Below, in pieces: positions 35,701 through 49,983 of a stretch of DNA of 64,000 nt. Below the pieces are notes generated by a model, which did no database searches, had not been told where the DNA came from, and saw only the letters and a program-made list of their open reading frames with translations. Source of the DNA: Escallonia rubra (taxonomy: Eukaryota; Streptophyta; Magnoliopsida; Escalloniales; Escalloniaceae); the NCBI GenBank assembly GCA_033065855.1, contig JAVXUO010000138.1, positions 62,001 through 126,000 of the forward strand, given 5' to 3'. Numbering within the stretch: position 1 is the first letter of the stretch; each line of letters starts with the position of its first letter. A program made the position numbers and the translations under genes.

Positions 35701-38700
35701 TGATCGATCATGCCAGGTATCAGTTTAAATTTCCTCGTCCTCCAAAATCTGAGTCGCCACGGATATACGAGGCTCATGTTGGGATGAGTAGTTCAGAACC
35801 CAGGGTAAATTCATACAGAGAGTTTGCTGATGATGTTTTGCCTCGTATTAGAGCAAACAACTATAACACTGTCCAGTTGATGGCTGTGATGGAGCATTCC
35901 TACTATGCATCATTTGGATATCATGTCACAAATTTTTTTGCCGTCAGCAGTAGATCTGGAACCCCTGAGGACCTCAAGTATTTGATCGATAAAGCGCATA
36001 GCTTAGGTTTGCGGGTCTTGATGGATGTTGTTCACAGCCATGCAAGTAATAATGTCACTGATGGCCTCAATGGATTTGATGTTGGCCAAAGCTCACAAGG
36101 TTCTTACTTCCATACGGGAGATCGGGGCTACCACAAGTTGTGGGATAGCAGATTGTTCAACTATGCAAATTGGGAAGTGCTCCGTTTCCTTTTGTCCAAC
36201 TTAAGGTGGTGGCTAGAAGAGTTCAAGTTTGATGGTTTCCGATTTGATGGAGTAACTTCAATGTTGTATCATCACCACGGAATCAACATGGCATTTACGG
36301 GGAATTATAATGAGTATTTCAGTGAGGCAACAGATGTTGAGGCTGTGGTTTATATGATGCTGGCCAATTATATTGTTCATTCTATCTTGCCAGATGCAAC
36401 TGTTATTGCGGAAGATGTTTCTGGAATGCCTGGACTTGGCTGGCCTGTCTCTGGGGGTGGAATTGGTTTTGACTACCGTTTAGCAATGGGCATTCCTGAC
36501 AAGTGGATAGATTACTTGAAGAACAAAAAAGACGAAGAGTGGTCTATGGAGGAAATATCTTGGAGCTTGACGAATAGGAGATACACTGAGAAGTGTATAT
36601 CTTACGCTGAGAGTCATGACCAGGTATATGATTTTTATAGTGTTGAAATTTCATATTTTCTGCTATATCAGTTAGTTTTATGTTTCCCAATTCACTTGCC
36701 AACAATATGAAGGATACAATCATTTCATGGCTATATAAAATGAGCTTTGGCATAATGGTGAGGTTGCTCTAACGTGACTTGGATGTCATGCATTGAAGAT
36801 GCAAAAGTGTGGGCAAGGCTACGGGCAACTATCCCTGCAAAGACCCAAGAGTGGGCGCTGGCATCCCCACCCTTTTCCAGCATAACATGTCTTCCCTTCA
36901 GCACCGGCGTCATCTTTTTTGCTTTCTTTCCATCTCATATATTGTGATGTATGTAGTTCACCGTTTTTTCCCTTTTATATCTCTTCCTTCTTTTTGTTCT
37001 CTGTATTTTCTGCAGGCTATTGTGGGAGACAAGACTATTGCATTTTTACTGATGGACACAGAAATGTACTCCGGCATGTCTTCATTTGTAGATGCATCTC
37101 CAACTGTTAAGCGAGGGATTGCACTTCACAAGGTTTCTTTGTTATCATGGTTTTAGTGGCTGCATTTGGCAAATCTGAGTTAAAATGATTCAGTTGGTCA
37201 ATGATTTCCACCACAACCTTTAAGTTCTGTTCGCTTCAAACCTGACTCTCGAGTCCGTTTAAGTTCATTTCCTTGTCCGTTATTATTAGAGTTGACAAAA
37301 ATTCATAATGTTGTAGCCTGCTGTTTGTTTCCTTTGTAGGGAGTGGGGTTGGGTTGGGGTGTGTTTTAACTGTTTTTTCCTAGTAGTTCTCAAGTTTAGA
37401 TTTTCCTTTGCAGATGATTCACTTTATAACAATGGCATTAGGAGGAGAGGGCTACCTTAATTTCATGGGAAACGAGGTAAGCTATCAGGAAAAGAACATT
37501 GCAAGCAAAAGAAATTTAGAGGGCGGTACTATAACAGTTACTTGTGGATTATGACTTTGGCCTGGACGCACAAGTAATTTGGATGTCTGAAGAGAGAATA
37601 TCTGCTCAAAGCATGCTGAGCACTTTGATCAGACAACATTGGAAAGATAATGAGCATTGCATAAATTGAGCAAACTAGATGAAATCGTCCAACATTTTGA
37701 TGGCGAGTTCATCTTTTGTTTGCAAGTCTATGACATGATGCACAGACACCTTGTACCTATGAAAAGAAATTTACCTCCTTATTAGTACTTATCTAATTTG
37801 TTCTGACCTTCTCTTCACAGTTTGGCCATCCTGAGTGGATCGATTTCCCGAGAGAAGGCAATGATTGGAGTTATGAAAAATGCAGACGCCAGTGGAACCT
37901 GGTGGATACAGATCATTTGAGATACCAGGTTCAGAATCTCATTTGTGCAACCTCATCCCTTATATTAGTCTGGGTTTCCTTCGTTGTAGTTTCTGGATAA
38001 AGTTCCAACCCACTTATACACTAACACACCTAATGATGTTAAGCTGGCCTACCTATTTTGGTGGTCACTACACAAGATTCCTTCAAGAACTAGTCAAATA
38101 ATAATGTAGTCAATCTGTTTCATAAATAATGAAGGGCACCTTAGTAACACAGTTCATCTTGACTACTGCACTGGCAAGGTGCATGCATAACTTATCAGAT
38201 ACACACTATGAATTCCGGTAGATGTATGATATATCTTTTCTGTTGCAGACTTGATCTCCATTTTACTTCCCAGTAAGTGGATTCTAACATAATGTTTACC
38301 TCCTTATGCTAAAAAATGTAGTCCTTGAATGCATTCGACAGAGCAATGAATTTGCTCGACGAAAAGTTTTCGTTTCTCGCATCCACGAAACAAATAGTGA
38401 GCAGCACAAATGAAGATGACAAGGTACAACAACACACCTTTTCTCTAGAAATTCTGTTTCTATAGATACAAGTGCATTTTGTGGAAGTACGCCACTCTTA
38501 GAAAAGGCCTCATTCATTCAAGATATGCAAGTACATTATGCACATGAAAAGATCAGGAGCCCACTGAATGGCTGCCGATCATACCCCTGCTAAGCCTTCT
38601 TCTATTTTCTTTTTATCTAGCAACGAACATGGCATTGCAATTGCAAGTTGACTAATAATATTATGTTGAAATGAGTTTCTCTTTAATACCAGTTGAGTTG

Positions 38701-40952
38701 GTCATGTTTAAAGCATGGATTTTTCCTTATTCGGCAGGTTATTGTCTTTGAACGTGGAGATCTAGTTTTTGTTTTCAATTTTCATCCAGAAAATACGTAT
38801 GACGGGTAAATTTGCTATCATTAAGTAACTTAATTCTAAATGTTCTTTTTGTCATATGTTCTAGTGATAATTTTCACTTTTCAAGTGATACTATATATTT
38901 ACTTTTGGGCCTTTTATGAAGCCTTTTGGTGTATAATCTGACCATACAGGTACAAAGTTGGGTGTGACTTGCCTGGGAAATACAGAGTGGCTCTGGACAG
39001 TGATGCTTTTGAATTTGGTGGGGAAGGAAGAGTAAGGAAGTCTTTATGAAGAATGCTATTTGCTTTCTGCATGTTCACAGAGAGACTGCTTGACTGGCTG
39101 GAACTAGAGACTTTGCTTTGAGAGTTTGTTTTAATAACTGTCCTGAACTATACAGGGAGGGTTGAAGGGGTAGTTTCATCCTATTTGTAGTTATCTTTAG
39201 TCAGTAATTTTAGGAAATTGCCAAGTGCACTGGTTCACGTGCCGCAAGTATTAAGTGGTTGCACCAAATGCAATATGCGAGTGTACCGTACTTTCACCTA
39301 ATGAATCCGAAACATAATACGGTGCACACACGCACATACACAAAATTGTCTTAATGTGGGTTCTCTAGGGATTGGTATGAGTAAGAGTGTGAGACATCTC
39401 CCTTTATCTGAGAGTCAGATTTGCAAGTTAGTCCTCGAGTTACCTTGATACTATTCAGTCTATAATGTGCATCATAGATGGTATCTCTAAACTTGCTTGT
39501 TTACTAGTTATTGTTTCGTCGCAGTGAGATGATTGTATGTTTTACAACAGGTGGGCCATGATGCAGATCATTTCACGTCCCCAGAAGGAATTCCAGGAGT
39601 CCCTGAAACAAATTTCAACAACCGTCCTAACTCCTTCAAAGTACTCTCACCAGCTCGTACATGTGTGGTATGATTTTTCATTGAGCCGTCTCAAGGTTTA
39701 CATTTTCAGTTAGATGGCATGGTGCTTGGGTTGAGCTACATTCATCTTGCTTATGCATTCACTGCTTTGAGCAACTGATATAGCACATCCATCATGTGGA
39801 AAAACGTTAATCTTTTTTGTTGATATCCTTCATTATAGTCTTTAGCAAGTAATTCCTATATTCATGATTGATACATGCATCTCGTTGTTGTCATACAAAT
39901 CATCAAATGAAAATTTTCACGAATCTTTACAATTTGTTTGGCCAGAAGAATCGTAGTCATAAATCATGATTACTTTTTCCCTTTTTTTTTTTTCCAATTT
40001 GGAAATAAGGAAACAAATCTATTCAACGAGCAAAAAAGGAGAGAGAGGGATTCGAACCCTCGATAGTTATTTGTTCAAAACTATACCGGTTTTCAAGACC
40101 GGGGCTATCAACCACTCAGCCATCTCTCCGAAAGACAATTTTTATTTTATTCCTCCGACCAGAACATGGCCATATGAGTGGGTACCACCATTATCTGTAG
40201 AAAGATCTCGGGTGTGAATCTACTGGTTGATCTATCTATCCGTATATAAAGATAGAGGTATGATCCAGCATGCCCCTTTGTGAAATAAAAAAAAACAAAA
40301 TTTCATTCTTCCCTGACTTCATGTATGAATAAAGTAATAAAAGGGTAGTAATAAGTCATATAAATCAATGAATTCATTCTTCCCTGACTTCATGTACAAC
40401 CAAAAGTTTGATTTTAATGATATAACATGCTCGTCCATGCACTAAGGCTTGTTTACACCTTTGGAATGCTAGAGGCTTTCCCTAGTATCGAATTAAGTGC
40501 AACAAACAATTTCGAATTTTAAAGAGTCAAAACCTAACTTCTATAAAATCATTTCTGAACACCACTGCTGTTCTATCATGTCCGCGTCTCTGGATATTGC
40601 TGGTTTGAATCTTGTGTGTGCCACTAGTAGAATCCTATTTCGTATTAATTATTTGAGTCGTCATGTATATGTTGACTTCCTGCATCATAAGGTCCAATGC
40701 TTTACCTGAATGATGGAATGAATTACAATGTTTTCTATTTTCCATATTCATTGTTCACCTTTCAAGGTTTATCATAAAGTTGAAGAGAGTTTAGAGGAAA
40801 TCTACAACAGCACGCATGCAAGTACTAGTGACACGGTAGACAGTGACGAGAAAGGTGAACAATCAGTTCTGCTTAAAGATTTGGGTGTTATCCCAAGTGA
40901 GATGGAAGGTTTAACTGATGAAATTACTGGGGAAGACGCTTCAGATGCCTGA
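32751..40952 (+). CDS. SBE1: 1,4-alpha-glucan (starch) branching enzyme, class B (SBE1), plastid
   Basis: Fourteen exons: 32751-32828, 33673-33792, 34445-34655, 34961-35030, 35146-35415, 35717-36623, 37016-37132, 37414-37476, 37821-37928, 38322-38423, 38738-38805, 38950-39031, 39551-39667 and 40767-40952. They give 832 residues with closed phase throughout. The enzyme cuts alpha-1,4 glucan chains and rejoins them as alpha-1,6 branches in plastid starch. The first about 65 residues are Ser/Thr-rich and fit a transit peptide. A CBM48 domain ([19 protein letters not shown]) precedes the GH13 barrel. Catalytic residues are visible as D427 (GFRFDG), E482 (VIAEDVSG) and D551 (AESHDQ). The sequence follows potato SBE1 rather than SBE2, for example FAQGYLKFGF and the short [17 protein letters not shown] loop. 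The acidic tail (exon 14) is typical of class B. The last intron holds plastid-derived DNA. Confidence 0.96.
34365..34395. repeat. CCCCTG/CCCCTT hexanucleotide repeat in an SBE1 intron
   Basis: About five units of TGCCCC or TTCCCC in the intron before exon 3. It is a simple pyrimidine-rich tract about 50 bp from the acceptor of exon 3. Confidence 0.8.
39955..40275. other. Nuclear insertion of plastid DNA (NUPT) in SBE1 intron 13
   Basis: A complete plastid-type trnS-UGA lies in reverse orientation, with flanks resembling the plastid psbZ-trnS-psbC region: ATCATGATTACTTTTTCCC on the left, and GAATCTACTGGTTGATCTAT then AAAGATAGAGGTATGATCC on the right. Flank identity is from memory, so the borders are approximate. 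The insertion lies wholly within the intron and does not change SBE1 coding. Confidence 0.7.
40038..40129 (-). tRNA. trnS-UGA: Plastid-derived trnS-UGA copy (NUPT)
   Basis: Read on the minus strand, the acceptor stem GGAGAGA pairs with TCTCTCC. The anticodon loop CTTGAAA gives anticodon TGA. A long variable arm (class II, as serine tRNAs have) and the T arm GAGGGTTCGAATCCCTC are intact. The length, 92 nt, is that of plastid trnS-UGA. It lacks encoded CCA, as expected. It lies antisense inside an SBE1 intron and probably is not a working nuclear tRNA gene, though the fold is intact and the intragenic polymerase III boxes have not been tested. Confidence 0.85.
40300..40400. repeat. Short direct repeats flanking the NUPT's right side
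   Basis: TTCATTCTTCCCTGACTTCA appears at about 40304 and again at about 40374, about 70 bp apart. These may reflect local duplication or repair at the insertion. Confidence 0.6.
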
Positions 40953-42253
40953 TTCTGCAAGTAATCCCATGAAGAAAGTTTTTGTTGTTCGTGCACAAAA
41001 CTAGTAGAAGCAATTCAGATCATCTAACGGGACTTTCTCCTACGTAGAACTCTGCTGCTGAGAGTTGCTTGGCCTTTGTACCAGCTGTACATATAGAGTG
41101 CTCTACACAGATTGTATTTCTGAGATGAAATCTGAGAATTTAAGTCAAATGGTGCTTAGAAGAAGAGCTTCTGTAAATTACTTCTCAGACATTAGATGGT
41201 GCTAAGAAGAAGCGCTTGTGTAAATTACTTCTCAGACATGTTCTTGTAAATGTCGATTACAGTCTCTCATGGTGCTTCTTAAACGATCTCAACTAGCTTC
41301 GGACAAATCTTTAGCTGATAATGACACTATAAACCGTTAGTAAAATGTCATGCTATACCATGCCATAACTCTTGTCCCTAATTCATCGACGAATTAGACA
41401 GTATGCTACAACGCTTGCTTTGTCGTTCTCCCTAATTCGTCGACGGACTAACAGAGAGTTCTATCGGGAATTTTCAATGACTCGACTGATGAAATGACGG
41501 ATTAATGACCTAGAACAAACTCATTTATATAAGTTGGCAAGAAGCAAAACAGGAATAAGGGCGAGACTTTGCAACCATTACAATTAGTCGTAGTCAAATT
41601 TTTATTCTCGACTGTGTCACACGCTAAAGATAACTCTTCTTTTTCTCTCTCTTGAACTTTTTTTTTTTTTTTTTACCAAATCTTCTTTAGGTAAAAGGTG
41701 CTCTTAGAACCAATTAGACGACTACTACGCAACAAGTTTTAGACTTTCATTGTGATAAATTTCAGCGGGAATGGTTCGATCTTGTACAGGCTGCTGTGCC
41801 TTTTACTTAAATTGATCTGGTACCTCGCTAGTTGTTTAATGTGGTGTTTTGCTTTGGTGTTGTTTGTATGTTAATGATTATGTCAGCAATAGACTCTTAC
41901 CGAATAGTATTATCATCCAATTTTCTATTTTTTGTTTTGTTCTATGTATGCTGGACACTGCTCGTGGTATGTATTTTTATTTTGTCCACAGGAAAATAAA
42001 AAATAAAAAAATCTCCATTGGAGATCATGTTGTAAGAAGTCGTGGAGACAATGAGTCACAGTACAAGGGAGGTTTATGCAATTTACCCCTTAAAGTCCCC
42101 TAACCCGTTTGACCTGGTGTGGGTAATTTCGGGTCGAGTCCCTGACCCGTTTGTCTATTTTCCAGTGAAAGCGAAATTCTATTGGCGTGCTCCTGGCGAT
42201 CCAAACAAACTACTACATTTGAAAGCTTTTTCTTAGGGTTTTTGTGTTGAGAA
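40953..42253. other. Intergenic region between SBE1 and DPM1
   Basis: The SBE1 3' UTR runs to about 41.3 kb and includes a local duplication (AAATTACTTCTCAGACAT at about 41173 and 41222). Two similar palindromic sites containing AATTC.TCGACG lie at 41378-41397 and 41432-41450, so this part may be a transposon remnant. The DPM1 leader near 42233 has TTAGGGTTT, a telo-box-like motif. Confidence 0.5.
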
Positions 42254-45481
<3,228 letters not shown>

Positions 45482-46561
45482 TAAAGACTACCAAAAGTAA
45501 TCCTTTAGTTTGTTTGAGGAACCATCATTTATCTTCTAGCCGTGAGCCTCTAATTATACAAATACCTCGTGCCCTTGATTGACAAACAATAGCTTACTAG
45601 GTTCCCTGAAAACTGAAAATGTTGTTTTTTGCAACTGTAGTTACCTGTTGATTCCTTACTCATAACCGAGGATAGAAGGCTGTGTCAGCTGAGATACTTT
45701 TTATATATCATTCGTTTCCACATTTGTAACTTCATATTTAAGATTTTGTACTGCGTACATGTTAAAGTTAGGAGAGTGATGGCAAAAGAAAATACGAGCA
45801 TGAGATGGCCCAGTAGTGACCAAGTGAAAACTCACTTTTCCCTTTCAGGAATAGATTTTCCTTCACTTTCCCTGTGGGTGAATATATTTTGGGGCTTTAA
45901 CATCAGAGCAGCGTACGCCACTTCGTGCAAATGTTCATTGCTGTATCTGGATTGTGTTTGTCATGGTTATGCAATTAGCATGATTAGACAACATGGTGGC
46001 TGACGATAACCTTAGACACCATGGTTATGCAACCTTTAGTGTTTGAAGACTACAGCACTAGTGGATGAATTTACATGAAGACTGATCTCAGAGATTCAGA
46101 ACTAAGGTTCTGGCTTTACGTTGTTCAGTGTTTCCTGGACTGGATGACGGCGCACACCTCACTCTCGTGCAGTGGTGTGATAATGTCCGTCCGTGTTTCC
46201 TGGACCGGATGACAGCGCTCAGCGCACACCTTGCTTTTGTGCAGTGGTGCGATAATTTCCCCAAAACTTCTCAGTGCGCTGGCAAATATGGACTTGGATC
46301 ATCGGTATCTCAGAAACATATGCCATGGGACAGTGAAATGAAAATGCACTTGGAAAAGTTCCAATTCGGAGGGCAAAGAAACGGAGATAGACAATTAAGG
46401 GATCATCACTCGTCTTCCAAATAAGAAACCACATCATAGAGGAACCAAAACCAGGAGCAACATAGTTCTCTGGGCAGAGAACTTCAATGCCCAAATACTA
46501 TCATACTACCACTACAAAGGCAATTTAAGAAGCAAAACATATTTACTTCGGAAAACAAGAC
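45482..46561. other. Intergenic region between convergent genes
   Basis: It holds the 3' UTRs of DPM1 (plus) and of the small unknown gene (minus). A tandem duplication lies at 46126-46258. Short ORFs in this region show no family resemblance. Confidence 0.5.
46126..46258. repeat. Tandem duplication, unit about 66 bp
   Basis: GTGTTTCCTGGACyGGATGA is followed in both copies by GCGCACACCT, GTGCAGTGGTG and GATAAT. The second copy carries an extra GCTCAGC. Noncoding. Confidence 0.85.
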
Positions 46562-47291
46562 TCAATCCCAGTTCTTCCGAACCCTTCTCGGTCCAACTTT
46601 CCGGTCACCGGCACCCACAGATTTCTCAAAGTTTACCCCCAGGCCCAGCGGTGGCTTCTTGTTCTCCTTGCTGCAACTGCTCCTCAGCGAGTACCTTGTA
46701 TTCTCTCTCCGCTCGGTCACAGGCGTAGCCGGCAGAGTCTTCCTCACGCTCTCAAACTTCTTGGACTCCCTCTTCTTCGCAGACTCAACCCTAACACCAA
46801 GCCCATACACAGTTTTCTTCTCATCCCCTGTCTCCCCCTTCCTTCTCTTCAGCCTCTCATTCCTTCTCGCAGAGTACTCATCATAGAACCTTCCCCTTTC
46901 GAACAAAGGACTCCTATTGGGAGCAGATGCATTGCCCAACCCAAAACTAACCGGATCGCCGTTTCCAATTTCACCGCGCAACTTGTTGGCCAACGCGAAT
47001 AATTCGCTGGAAATCGTGCAGTATTCTGGACGAAGCTCTGTTTGTTGAGCGTCCACATTGCGTTTAGGCAACTGGGTTTTCGCTGAAGTAGCTGTCACAA
47101 AAGAAGATCAAACTCATCACAAAAATCATGAACAAATCTATTGATTTTACGGATTGGTTACCTTGCGTACCTGGGGTGGATAGGATGGTGCTTGCCGTGG
47201 TCTGGAGGGCGCGGCGAGGTCGTAGGCGTATCGGAGATCTAGCAGCGGCTAGTGGGGGCTTGCGATCCGATCTCATCATCATCTTGGACAT
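46562..47291 (-). CDS. Small conserved plant protein of unknown function
   Basis: Two minus-strand exons, 47291-47171 and 47091-46562, give 216 residues with closed phase. The start is ATG in MSKMMMRSDRK. A second possible start is the internal MMM. The protein is very basic. Two features stand out: RSPIRLRPRRALQ near the N-terminus, and LFERGRFYDEYSARRNERLK in the middle. Short GLGVRVESAKK and GLGVNFEKS repeats follow, and the C-terminus is RRVRKNWD. No membrane segment, signal peptide or enzyme motif is visible. The composition suggests a nuclear or nucleic-acid- or microtubule-associated protein, which is inference. I recall similar unannotated plant proteins but no name. Confidence 0.7.
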
Positions 47292-48214
47292 TTGACAAAA
47301 GGGAAAGAAAGAGGGTGCTTTGCTTTGTGTGTGTGGGGAAGACACTGTTTCTTGCAATAATTTATCCTCGGATTCCCTGTTTTGGAGATTTTATTGTGTT
47401 GAATGGGAGTTTGAATTCTTTTGAGAGGTGAACGGGAGCGTCTCCAACGGTCGTATCTTAACCGAGGGTGTGAATTTATTTGAAAATTAATAGACTTTAG
47501 TGAGGTCATAATAACAAATAAATACCACAAAAAACAAAAAAGATTTGCAGGTCACTGAAATTTTTTGTGACTAACGTAGACAAAAAGTGTCGCTGGAAGA
47601 TTTGTTGTTTTCGTTAAATGTTAAGTGCAATTACTTTGAAAATTACACAACTCTAATCTGTTAAGATCAGTAAAATCAATATAGGGCGTGAGTGAACTAA
47701 AGCTGGTTAGTTGCGAAATATTTTATCAAGCACATACACGACTACTACATTCTCGTGCAAATAGAGAAATTTTCTTAATTTTTTTTTACTATTGTTGACA
47801 ACTATTTGTAGGTTTTAAAGTTGTTTACACGCAAATTGAAAGCCTAATAGGAAAAACAAATGTCACGAGGCAACTTAAAAACTCTGTAACCTTTACTTCT
47901 CAATGTCATTATCTTATTATTAAAAAAAAAAATTTGTTTACACGCAAATTATAACATAGTACTAAGATCCAGTGTTCTAAAGAACTTGAACTCAAAGTGA
48001 GTCAAAACATTGCATTGACAAGCATAATTAGTGCACTGATAATAGACTAAATGGATATTATTCAAGTTCTCTTTGAAAAAAAATAAAGATAAGACTGTCC
48101 TAACATTCCGGTCTCAAAAAACTTTCAATCATACATAATAAAAGAGTACTGAACACACATGCGATCACAATTTTTGTGTCATTAAAGCTCCCTCGTTTAA
48201 ACACGAAAAGTTTA
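47292..48214. other. Intergenic region left of the MULE element
   Basis: The promoter side of the small minus-strand gene (47.3-47.5 kb), then AT-rich sequence with no recognised gene. Confidence 0.5.
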
Positions 48215-48223
48215 TAAATTCAT

Positions 48224-49545
48224 GAGTTAATTACGCGGTTGACCATCGAACTATTAGGCAAATTTCACTTTGACCACTGAACTTCGATTTGTGTCAAAGT
48301 GACTATTGAATCCTTTAATTGATCTCAATTAAGTCACTCCGTTAGCCTCCGTCCATCCCAAGTCCGTTAAGTGGCTAAATTTAAGGGTAATTTCGTCACT
48401 CTCTTTTTTCTTCTCTTTTTCAACCCCCTTCTTTCTTCTTTCTCCCATCACCACCACGGCCAAGCCACAACCTTAGCTCACCCAATGCTCAACACCCATC
48501 ACCACCGCCACACATTCATCCCTACAGCCCAACCACCGCAAAATTACAGCCCCACCACCATTGTCGCTATAATACCCCATCACACCCACCCCTACAATAC
48601 CCCAGCCCTGTCGCCGCTTCTGTAATACCCCACCCCGATGCCGCTACAGTACCCACATCACCACCAATGTTAAAGTACTTAGCACCACCACTACAGTAGC
48701 TGCCGAGGTCCCTTCGACCATCATAGTTCGATGGATCTCCTTCTTCTTCCTTCGGCATCTCCGCAATTGAAATCATATTTTTTTGTTATTTTGGCAGATT
48801 AATATCCTTACGAGGAGGATGATGGAGGAGCATCTTTTGGGATGTTTTGATCATGACATGGTGGCGGGATCTGATTATAGCGACGGCGGCTGCGGCGGAT
48901 GGGATCCGAAGTTGATGAAGGGGTGCTTGAGTGATGATCGGCGTAAGACATCAATGCGATAGTCTTGGTCGTGGTGATGACGGTGGGTGGCGAGTTGGTG
49001 GGGCAAAGACTTGGGCGTGGTTGTGTTGGTGGTGGGTAGCGATGTGGGTGGGGCAGTGAGGCTTGGTTTTGGTAGTGGTGGTGGGCGGTGAGGCTGGTCG
49101 TGGTCGTGGAGGTGGGTAGGTTGGCGATTAGGGGTGAAGAAGATCCATTTAGGGTTAGGTTAATCAAAGAAAAAGCAATTCTATTTGGGGTTAATTGACG
49201 AAAAATAAATTATTGTTAGGTTCAATTGAAGAAAAAATAAAATATATTTGGGGTCAATTAAAGAAGAAGAAAAAATTGTTGGGGTCAATTGAAGAAAAGT
49301 TAGACCAAAAATCAGAAAGAAAAAAAAAAGAAGTAAAAGTGAATCTTGTTCTTTTAGCATTTGACAATTTTGCCCCTTAATTAAGCATCATGTGCATTGC
49401 ACATGGCAGTTAACGGACTAAAATTAACGGAGTGACATAATTGAGATCAATTGAATGATTCAATGGTCACTTTGACACAAATCGAAATTCAGCGATCAAA
49501 GTAAAATTTGTCTAATAGTTCGATGGTCAACCGCGTAATTAACTC
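48224..49545. mobile_element. Non-autonomous Mutator-like (MULE) element with 9-bp TSD
   Basis: Terminal inverted repeats of about 120 bp start GAGTTAATTACGCGGTTGAC on both ends and remain nearly identical inward. TAAATTCAT flanks the element on both sides (48215-48223 and 49546-49554). A 9-bp target duplication with long TIRs is the Mutator signature. The 1.3-kb interior encodes no transposase. It is CAC/CCA-rich at 48440-48660, GGTGG-rich at 48850-49110, and has a minisatellite at 49150-49305. It must have moved using a transposase from elsewhere. The exact TSD and high TIR identity suggest it is fairly young. Confidence 0.88.
49150..49305. repeat. Minisatellite inside the MULE element
   Basis: About five units of TTGGGGTCAATTGAAGAAAA with variable A-rich tails, spaced about 30-40 bp apart. 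Confidence 0.75.
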
Positions 49546-49554
49546 TAAATTCAT

Positions 49555-49983
49555 CTACTAATGAGATTCAAGAACTTTTGGTACTTAACAAAAATTATAT
49601 AAAATTATGTGGTCATCTTACTTTTGTTTCCTCATCGAACCAAACAAAATTAAAATTTGACAACTTTTACAAGTAAATTTCAATGACGGAAGAAATGATA
49701 AAAACCTTGAAGGTGGTCGGCAAGGAGAGTAGTGACTCTTTTACTCTTACGACAGCGAAGCCGATTCTTGGTCTTACGCTCGAACGAAAATTCAATAAAA
49801 TATTTCGTTGACAGTCATGAATGTGTGCCTTATCTCACATGTATCAATCGATCGACAACCAAGAAAAAGTCCCTGATCGCTGCCGTATGCAATACTACTA
49901 TTCTATATTCTTTATTGCCGGTAATCAAAATCAATCATCCCCAAATTCCTTATCTCGAAATTCTCTGTAGTATTTGGATATCC
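49555..49983. other. Upstream region and probable leader of AAE1
   Basis: AT-rich to mixed sequence between the MULE element and the AAE1 start. The frame is open upstream of the AAE1 ATG back to 49732, but nothing there resembles the family's N-terminus. No clear TATA box was identified. Confidence 0.4.

Noticed and set aside
40038-40129. Functional nuclear tRNA-Ser gene
   Set aside because: The sequence is of plastid type with plastid-like flanks and lies antisense within an intron; better explained as a recent plastid insertion.
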